Source: Zea mays (lineage: Eukaryota; Streptophyta; Magnoliopsida; Poales; Poaceae). From it: DNA of 64,000 nucleotides. The notes below the pieces were generated by a model. That model saw only the letters and a program-made list of their open reading frames with translations, was not told where the DNA came from and did no database searches. Positions 56,720 to 64,000 of the stretch are shown piece by piece. The DNA lies in contig NC_050097.1 in assembly GCF_902167145.1 (NCBI RefSeq), forward strand, positions 112,625,982 through 112,689,981, written 5' to 3'. The translations under genes were made by a program, and so were the position numbers. Position 1 is the stretch's first letter, and each line of letters begins with the position of its first letter.

Positions 56720-58340
56720 ATGCCGCTAAAGAAGGCAACGGAAACCAGCTCTCTTCTCAGGACCTTGGACCCCAATCAAGGGGATGAAATTCTCCTTAGG
56801 GAGGCAAGGAACCAGAAGAGGAAGTTCGTCAGCCCATAACTGCAAGACGAGGATCTTGATCAAGAGATCAATAACGTCGAAGCAATCCACCAGCAAATGG
56901 AAAAGCATAGGGAGAAGGTGCTTCATCTTTCTAAGCTTCAGAAAAAGAATGATGAAGCAGTTGAAGAGATGTGTAACATTGAAGCGCAAGATTAGTACAA
57001 CTACAAGGACTAGAACTATGAGGGTCATAATCTTGACAATCTTTGTCATGAGCCATTCAACTTCCAAGATTTACTCTATGACGAAGCTTCACCACTGACA
57101 CTAGAGCTACAAGCGACACTTTGGCCACCATTGTATAGGCCTCCTACATTGCCAATGTATGATGGTCTAACTGAACCGAAGCAGTTCCTCATGAGTTACA
57201 AAGCTACCGTTTCTTCATTTGGTAAAAACTCAGCAGTCATGGCGAAATCATTCGTCATGGCAGTCAGAAATGTAGCCCAGACTTGGTATTCATCGCTTTG
57301 ACCAAGAACTAGCACTCCATGGAAGGAGATGAAAGAGATTCTTCTCACCAGCTTCCAAGGCTTCCAAACAAAGCCAGTCACTGCACAAGCCCTGTTCCAA
57401 TGTACCCAAGGTCCGGATGAATACCTTCAGTCATTCGTTCGAAGGTTTATCCACCTTTGAGCCCAAGCGCCAGCATTTCAATATGACATTGTTATCGAAG
57501 CTATGGTCAAGGGGCTCAGGCCAGGCCAGCAACCCAATACTTCACAAGGAAGCCTCAATATTCTCTTGAGAAGTTGCTGCAAAAAATGGATGAGTACATA
57601 AGAGCCGATAACGACTTCCGCCAAAGAAGGGAGGAGTTACACAGATACACTGAAGTCCTTAAGGGCTTCGGGGGAAGGTTCCATCCAAGGCATGTCTGAA
57701 GCATCCATAACCCGGTGTAGAGTGAAGAAAAGACGACCTAGTCTCAGGGTCAATCAAGCTAGCAACATGCAAGCTCTCAGCAGTAGCCTTCTCACAACAC
57801 GTTATGCCTGGCCGCTCCGAGAGGAGGAAGGGGAGACCGAAGCTTTGGTGGCAGGTTCAATGCACCACCAAGGAAACCATTTTTTGTTCTATGGTGAGGA
57901 CAAAGGCCACATGACAAGAACCTGCCACCATACAATCAACAAGCAAAAAGAGCTTACTTCGTCGACCACTCAACCTTCTCAGTCGAAGAAGGTGTTCAAT
58001 ACATGTTCGTATTATTCACCTTATGTTCCTCAATATGTCTAGCCTCAGTCACAGGAGCCAAGGTTGCATCTACCTTTGGCTTCAAATGGTTCAAGTAACC
58101 TTGTGATGAGAGCATGGTCACCATCTGCTTCCTTCATCCCAGGACCACCACCCTATGATCAGGTCCTCTTGGTCATCCCAAGTTTCAAGTGCAAGATTTG
58201 CAGCAAAGGGATACAAGGAGCGATCCAAAACTCGCACTATCAAAAGCATGGTCCCAGAGACGAAGCATATATACTAAAGACCCCAAGGGGCTGGGCAAGA
58301 GGACCCGAAGCAATCAAGAAGAAACTATTATGCATTTACA
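56720..58340 (+). pseudogene. gag: Gag of element D (stops, altered zinc knuckle)
   Basis: It starts MPLKKATETSSLLRTLDPNQ at 56720. Homology to Gag of element A continues through several frames: LPMYDGLTEPKQFLMSYKA, AKSFVMAVRNVAQTWYSSL and QGPDEYLQSFVRRF. DEYIRADNDFRQRREE follows. The knuckle reads FLFYGEDKGHMTRTC, where A has CLFCGEDKGHTTRMC, so both leading cysteines are changed to Phe and Tyr as in element C. Numerous stops and at least three frame changes prevent expression. Confidence 0.82.
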
Positions 58341-58389
58341 TTTACTTGCAAAACTCTTTTCTATCCAATGTAATAATGGGTTAGCACCT

Positions 58390-58900
58390 TCGAGTGTAAC
58401 AATGAAATGATTCAATCACCTAAGTAATGGTGAAAAAGCTCTAAAGTCGTTCCTAAGAGAATACAGAGCTCCGACTCAATCACCTATGTAATGGTTAAAA
58501 AGCTCCAAAGTCGTTACTAAGGGAATGCAGAGCTCTGATTCAGTCACCTAAGTAATGGTGAAAAAGCTTCAAAGTCATTCCTAAGGGAATGCAGATCTCT
58601 GATTCAATCACCTAAGTAATTGTGAAAAAGTTCTGAAATCATTCCTAAGGGAATGCATAGCTCCGATTCAATCACCTAAGTAATGGTGAAAAAGCTCCAA
58701 AGTCGTTCCTAAGGGAATGCAGAGCTCTCATTCAATCACCTAAGTAATGGTGAAAAAGCTCTGAAGTCCTTCCTAATGGAATGCAGAGCTTCGATTTAAC
58801 CAGCTAAGTAATGGTGAAATAGCTTCGAAGTTGCTCCTAAGGGAATGCAGAGTTTCGACTCAAATCATTTAAATAATGCTGGAAGGGCTTCGAAGCCATT
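58390..58900. repeat. About 60-bp tandem repeat block of element D
   Basis: Eight diverged units are visible with aaaaagctccaaagtcgttcc, shortened here to aaagctccaaagtcgttcc, taagggaatgcagagctc and gattcaatcacctaagtaatgg. Each keeps a potential hairpin around TAAG (GTTCC or ATTCC with GGAAT). It is the largest of the four blocks. Confidence 0.85.
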
Positions 58901-59074
58901 TCTGAGGAAATGCAACCACAAAATTAGCCTACGTTGAAGCTATTTCTATGAATTCTATTCTTTGTAACGTGTGAAAAGATGGGAATGTGTTTCTCGCCTT
59001 TGGCTCAAAAACACATGGTGAGTAAGTTTCACACATCACAAAGGAAAAGGCAAACCAGCAAATCAAAATAGAAA

Positions 59075-59340
59075 TGTGCTATATTACAACGAAGGCACTA
59101 GGTAGCTTCCAGTGTTCAATCACTTCGTACCACAAATATTACAATAAAAAGCCTCGCCAAGTGTTTGTTATCCCCGCATCATCTCATCATCATTGCATCG
59201 TAAATTTGTTCACAAATCTTAAAAACCACGTCGTCTACAACTTTCTTCATGGCTCTGGAAGCTATCACTTCGGCTTCGATAGCAACATCTTTAGCTTCAA
59301 CCTCAGTATATTTTACTTCAATTATTATATGTAAAATTGC
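59075..59340 (-). pseudogene. Antisense gene of element D, 3' end only
   Basis: On the minus strand the tail ASRAMKKVVDDVVFKICEQI is readable, aligning with MDKVVDQLLNEAAEVVL of element A and MNKTVDEVVDEVFSNIAEIV of element C. The rest of the gene is missing because element D is truncated at about 59344. This is the most conserved short piece of the antisense protein across the four elements. Confidence 0.6.
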
Positions 59341-59344
59341 GAAG

Positions 59345-59755
59345 ACAATGTTGACTTGTCCATTGCAGTTCGGGTTGATGATGAGCGATTGTCAACGGGT
59401 AGCACTTTGGGGTAGTCAACGGGCTGACCAGAGTGTGAGATTATGCATGTGCAACCATGTCGGTCGGCTTGTGGTGTGCAGGTGTAGAGCACAAAGACTG
59501 TGCTCGACGGTTGAGGTGAAGATCATGCGGGCTCGTGCTAATGAACCGGGAGCGGTGAAGGATGAGTGCTAGGTCTTGGCTTATGGACCAGAACAGTCGG
59601 GTGACCAGCCGTGGTGGCTAACACCCAGAACATGCACTCGCGCGAGGACATGGCAGAGTGGGCTGTGTTGCTGGTGTAGTCAAGGACTGGCGAGACACAT
59701 GTCCAGGACGTGGGGACACGCACGCGATGCGATACTCACAACAATTTGGTGGCTT
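59345..59755. other. Unassigned sequence, GC-richer
   Basis: Sequence of unknown origin between truncated element D and the truncated long LTR. Words such as ggtcggcttgtggtgtgcagg look like retroelement LTR material, but no partner copy is present here. No gene is supported. Confidence 0.35.
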
Positions 59756-62286
59756 GGGCCTCAAAACCACCTAATCAGCTAAGGGTGTCCCATACTACCC
59801 TCATGGTCGTACTGTTTTCTTGGATAGTCATCCAACGAACAGGTCCTTACAGAGAGGTTCTTGGGAAACAGCTCGAGTCCTCTTTAGTGCCACAAGTTCA
59901 TCATCATATCCAGAATAACAACATCGTATCATAAAATATTCTCATCATGTTCATTGATTAAAGTAAAGAGCTACCATGATACTAATCATAGTAGCCAAAT
60001 CCCAAAGGATAACCAAGGACATGATAAATAGAACACTATTTGATCCTCAGGTTGATCATGGTATGTAGGGAAATGAATTATCAAGTAAGTAGGACATAAT
60101 GGGTTAGAGGACACTTGCCTTCACCAAGTTGCTGCTCAGGGAAATCTCCTACAACTCCCTCGGGAATCACAGACTGCTTGTTGTCTACACAAAGAAATCA
60201 TTCATTCAACACACTTGGGAAATAACAAAAGGAATATTACACCAAACATATGCAACAGAGTAAACACAAGTTCAATAGAAAGGTAAACACAATGAGGTGC
60301 TTCCTAAGTTGAGGTAGGTTCTTATGCCATGTGACTTATTGTTCTCTAACCAAGTCTATCTTACTATAACACTTGTTCAAATATAGTTAGTTCAAGGATA
60401 AGACTATACAATAAATAGTGTTGGGTCTATAAAGTTATGTATTTGAACATTTGCTAGAAGTTCCTACCTTTACTTTATCTCTAATAGGGTTCACATGACA
60501 ACAGGTTGATCAACAATAAAAGTCCAGTCTTCTAATAGGGTTCGTCCAGTCTTCTCATGTACTATCTTACGAACATTATTTTAATAGATAGACAAAAACA
60601 TGATGAACATTTTGCAATTTGAATCACCTAATTTGGAGTTCATATGACAAAGTTATGAATTTTGGAAGTTTTAGAATTCAAAAAATCCTATTTTAAACAC
60701 ATTTCTCTGATTAAATAAAAGTCCAAGGGCCTCTCTGCAAGACCCCAAGGGCTCGGGGAAAATAACCAGGGACAACAGGTTGATTTTTGGGAAACCGGGG
60801 GGTTCTTTAATAAAAATGCCAAATCAACGGCCGAGATTAGAAACGACGGGCGAGCGAGCGAGCACACGGGCGACTGTCAGGTGGGTCCCAAGGACGGGAC
60901 ATGACGCTGACACGCAGGGCCCACGGGCAAGTGGCTCGGGTGGGTGGTCAGGAGTGCAGCGGGTTGACAGGGGGACCCCAGCAGGAGCGGGCCCGCTGGT
61001 CAGCGATCGAGGGCAGGTGTGGGAGCGGTGAGGTGCGGGGTCGCACAGATGGGTGGGGTCCGCCTATCAGCGACCCAAGGAAGGGAAAAAGGGGACGACG
61101 CTGGGAAGCTGATGGGTGGGCCCTGGCTGTTAGGGTCCCCATCTTCGCTGGTCGGGCATGCATGGTGCCGCTCTAGGCCCTAGCCAGTGAGCTCAGTGGC
61201 GTGGCCACAAGCACGGGTGCGGGTCACGGAGGTTTGGCCACTTGGCCTGGCGGCCATGGAAGGAGAGAAATGAGAAGGGGAAGGTGGTATGAGAGAAGGA
61301 GAGGGGAGGGTAGACGATCACCGGTGGGGTCGCCAGCGAGGATGAAGCTCGGCTCAGCGGTGAGCGATCTAGTGCACGGGCGGTGGATGGCTAGACAGGG
61401 CCGGGGCCAGAGTTCCGAGCGTGAGGAAGTACGGCGAGGCACGACATGGTTGCAGGTCTCGGCATGGCGCAAGGACGAGGCGGCACTCTGGTCCAGCGTG
61501 GGCGGTCCTTCGAGCTTGGGGGTGACAGCACATGAGCGGGGGCGGGCTAGGCACGGTCTACGAGTGGGGAAAGCGGCCGAGCGGGTGAGAGAGGGGGTTT
61601 GAGTAGGGGTCGGGCGCATGGGTGGTGGCCGAGAAATGCGTGACGTGGGTTCGTCCATGGCAGGGCGTGTGGGCTGGTGGTTAGAAGAGGGAGGGGAAGC
61701 TAACGAGCGGGGCCGCGGGGTGGTGACACAGGCGTGCGGGTGCGATAATGGGCAATGGCGCTGACAAGTGGGGCCCTCTAAGCAAAGAGCGAACGAGGGA
61801 AAGCACCGACACGCGGCCCAGATGGCAGAGGGAGAGGGTGTGCGAGGGTTGCGGGTGGTGGCACCGACAGAGCCGACCCAGCGGGCAGAGAGAGGAGGGA
61901 GCGGGCACGCGAGAGGGGGAGTTGAGCCGAAAGGTCGAGGGAGGGGAGGCTATGGGCTTCTTTGGGTTTTTCTTTTATTCTGAATTTTTTTTCCTTTTCT
62001 TTTTATTGTCTTTTTTGAACTCAGACTCAACCATGCCACAACTTCAAATTTAAACACCTGAAGCATATGCATCAAACAAAATCAAGGCTTTGGGGTTTAT
62101 CATGATGCAACAATTCATACTCCCTTAGAGTTTGATCTACTAGATTATTATTACATTTCCAAAAAATAACCACCTCACCACTATTAGGAAAGAGAAAGGA
62201 GAATGGAGAGAGGAGAAGAGAGGTAACACCTGAATTTGGTGGATACTAGAGAAGAAATTTTATACCCCCAAATTCAGGGTGTTACA
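59756..62286 (-). mobile_element. Truncated long LTR, same family as 52209-55277
   Basis: From 59765 (taatcagctaagggtgtccc) it parallels 53110 onward (tagtcagccaagggcgtccc). It ends ttcagggtgttaca at 62286, TGTAACACCCTGAA on the minus strand. A GC-rich block (60840-61960) contains many random open frames on both strands. Near the end, cctgaatttggtggata and cccccaaattcaggg form an inverted pair (62231-62278). The other end is missing, so no target duplication can be checked. Confidence 0.65.
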
Positions 62287-62804
62287 AATAGTTTTGAAGA
62301 TCACCCCGCTTGGCCTGAGGTCCAATGAAGGAGAATGGTGAAACAAGCTTGTGTTAGACTAAGAGAAAAATACCCTTACTTGGTCCATTTCATATGCATT
62401 TCTTCCCTTTTCTACAAAATAGGTTGGTTTTTACCTTAATGTGTTCCAAGCGGCTTACTAAAGCAAATATATTGTCCCATAGGACATCTTTTAATGAACA
62501 CACCTATATGAGTTTAACTGGTAGTCATAGTCTTTGAAGTTTGGGTGATGTATAGATACTCATGAAAGGCCATAAAGTTTGACTTATATGCTCCAACCGG
62601 AGGGAATGTTTTTGGCAACCTAGTAACGGTAAAGAGCTTAGGAAGAACTTATTCTCACAAAAATATCAGTCTATTGTTTAGTTGAGAAGAAGTTTAACCC
62701 CTTTTCTAGATGGGTATTCAACTTAACAGTCCCCATCAAAAAGATGGTATACCAAATGATTGAGAAGTGAGAATTTTAAATGTGCCCTAGTATAAGCTAG
62801 AGAT
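62287..62804. other. Possible 3' internal region of copia element E
   Basis: Sequence between the truncated long LTR and the second LTR of element E. It would be expected to hold the end of the polyprotein, but I cannot read convincing RNase H motifs. The purine-rich aagctagagat just before 62805 may be the remains of a polypurine tract. Confidence 0.35.
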
Positions 62805-63500
62805 TGTTAGATTTAATATGTGCATCACCCATATTTTATTTAATTAAATCGTGTTACTCCTAGGCACATATTAAATGTGTCCCCCGTTCATGGCTCTTGG
62901 GAAGACTAGGGGGCCCATGGTTCTCATGATGTCTAGGAGCGCCCATGATCTTCAGGATGTTTGAGGGCCCCCTATGCCCGTTGAGAGCCCTAGGACGCTC
63001 TAGGGCACATAGGATGCCTACCCCTGTGTCCCTTGAAATGTTAAGGGGGTCTATGGCAATTTGGGAAGCAAGGGACCCTTAAGGAGCTTTGGAATGTCTA
63101 GGGGGCTCATGGCCTTTGGGTGCCAGGGCCTCTTGTGCCTCTTAGGATGTCTGGGGGGCCTAAGTTTTTTGTGATGGTAAGGGCCCTATAGGACCCTTGA
63201 TACATTCAAGGGCCCCCATGGTTGTTGGGACAATAGGGCCCTCCATACTTCTTATGCCCTTGGGGGCTATCTACAGTTGTTAGGGCCATCGAGCCATCTA
63301 AGACCAATATGGTGTACAATGGCATTATCCTTGACCTTGTTGCGTGGGTTGGCTAGTTTTGCCACTTGGGTACATTAATGGAAGAGTTAATGAAAAAATT
63401 GATAGGGGTGTAATGGACTTGTAACATGCAAAGTAACGAGTGTACGTTATGGTGATTACTCCATCTTTTAATCTTCCTACATCTCCTATTATTATATCGA
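62805..63500 (+). repeat. 3' LTR of copia element E (decayed)
   Basis: It begins tgttagatttaatatgtg and carries the same degenerate 40-bp-scale repeats (gatgtctaggggg, cccatggcccttg) at 62900-63300 as the first LTR. Both share ttaatggaagagttaatg-like and gtgattactccatctttta words. Similarity to the first copy stops near 63500. Confidence 0.65.
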
Positions 63501-63797
63501 TCGAGTGGCTCATGTGCACATTATCCACTTGGCTCATGATAGGTCGATAGGTATCTGTGCATCAGTTGCCCTAGATGCTCAAACCCAGTCTACGTCTGCT
63601 GCAAAGCTTTTAAAACTACTTTGAAGATTGTAAAATCTCTAATTTTAAGCATCAAACTAATAACTCATCAGATTTTAAAAGCGCTAAATTGGGACTGTCT
63701 GTGACTGAATCGATGATAAGGATTCAAATCGCTGAAGTGTTATCTTCCATCTAATCAGGGTCGTTCATCGACCGATTAACAATCGAGGCTCATCTTC
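63501..63797. other. Unassigned sequence
   Basis: Non-coding sequence after the end of recognisable LTR similarity. It may be the end of the LTR, strongly diverged, or host DNA. Nothing is recognised. Confidence 0.35.
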
Positions 63798-64000
63798 TGT
63801 AACACCTCAAAATCATGGTTTTGAAATTTAGGAAAAGGTCTCCAGGAAATCTGGATTTAATATGACTTTTAATAAGGATTTTCTTACCCCGAAGTCTTTC
63901 TCCTAAAAACAAAAAAAAGTTTTATAATGAAAGATTTAATAAAATAGTTCCTATATGAACTAAGTTATCCCTTGATGAATTATATAAGTATCCATAAAGA
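63798..64000 (+). mobile_element. Start of a further long-LTR gypsy element (runs off the window)
   Basis: tgtaacacctcaaaatcatgg is a typical TGTAACACC LTR start of the Tekay/Del group, here on the plus strand, opposite to the other three. Only 203 bp are visible. Confidence 0.5.

Larger units (their letters stand above)
55985..59344 (+). mobile_element. Tat-lineage gypsy element D (gag plus part of the antisense gene), truncated
   Basis: The 5' LTR is 55985-56674, the primer site 56676-56693, the Gag pseudogene 56720-58340 and the tandem repeats 58390-58900. The last exon of the antisense gene lies on the minus strand at 59075-59340. Similarity to the other Tat elements ends abruptly near 59344, and no 3' LTR is found in the window. 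As in A and C no pol sequence exists between gag and repeats. Confidence 0.82.
50188..63500 (+). mobile_element. Old copia element E, fragmented by nested insertions
   Basis: The two LTR copies are 50188-51212 and 62805 to about 63500. The first is followed by tgatatcaac (51214), a decayed tRNA-Met primer site. Gag and the start of protease are visible at 51560-52208 and 55278-55585. Integrase, reverse transcriptase and RNase H are not seen; the space is occupied by element D and by long-LTR sequence. The right boundary is uncertain because the second LTR loses similarity near 63500. Strong LTR divergence marks it as one of the oldest insertions in the window. Confidence 0.65.

Noticed and set aside
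59327..59331. atatg at the truncation of element D as a target duplication matching 55980-55984
   Set aside because: No LTR end adjoins it and a five-base match in AT-rich DNA is expected by chance.
60780..62053. Several open frames of 70-144 codons on both strands
   Set aside because: GC-rich block of a truncated long LTR; frames overlap antisense to one another and show no protein family signal.

Overview
The window is plant nuclear DNA, almost certainly from a maize-like panicoid grass. It carries an Opie/Ji-type copia element, Tat-lineage gypsy elements rich in CTTCGG/CCGAAG words, a CACTA element with captured gene sequence, a FAR1-type MULE, and one very GC-rich compact gene in AT-rich repeats. 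There are no bacterial or phage genes, CRISPR arrays or tRNA/rRNA genes. I recognise only one probable functional host gene: an uninterrupted 279-codon DUF1635-family gene at 48492-49331.

Layout. (1) 478-36737 is a single deletion-derivative Mutator-like element (FAR1/Jittery type) bounded by a 9-bp target duplication (8/9 match). A minus-strand copia element of Opie/SIRE type (1106-34508, target duplication tcgac) sits inside it. Two further insertions lie in that copia element: Tat gypsy element A (3544-13894, target duplication aagcc), itself hit by a CACTA transposon (4870-7786, target duplication gaa); and a 4.3-kb LTR-like unit (18816-32786, target duplication ctttc), itself hit by Tat gypsy element B (21758-31407, target duplication ggcgg). 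A solo LTR (35866-36481) lies in the right arm of the MULE. (2) 37897-44794 is Tat element C on the plus strand (target duplication aacat). (3) 44795-50187 is the genic island: a Tourist-like MITE, a 5'-truncated LINE, the DUF1635 gene with TATA box and upstream ORF, and another MITE. (4) 50188 to about 63500 is an old copia element (E) broken up by a 3.1-kb solo LTR (52209-55277), Tat element D (from 55985, truncated) and a truncated long LTR (to 62286). A new long-LTR element begins at 63798 and leaves the window.

Most notable: the four Tat elements share an unusual architecture. A, C and D encode Gag but show no pol at all. B encodes protease, reverse transcriptase, RNase H and integrase but no Gag. 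All four carry, or retain part of, a gene on the opposite strand to gag/pol in the 3' part of the element. Its protein resembles the family Pfam calls Transposase_28 (putative gypsy type). In A it resolves into three exons with GT-AG introns that join in frame to about 983 codons. In A, B and C it has its own TATA box outside the LTR and a conserved CCGAAAAACA-containing block upstream of that. A 60-64-bp tandem repeat with potential hairpins separates it from gag or pol in each element. The set looks like a family of complementary, mutually dependent elements sharing an antisense accessory gene.

Most coding regions of the mobile elements are decayed by stop codons, frameshifts or insertions and are listed as pseudogenes. 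LTR differences, counted by eye, are about 2 percent in A and B, and clearly larger in C and in the copia elements.
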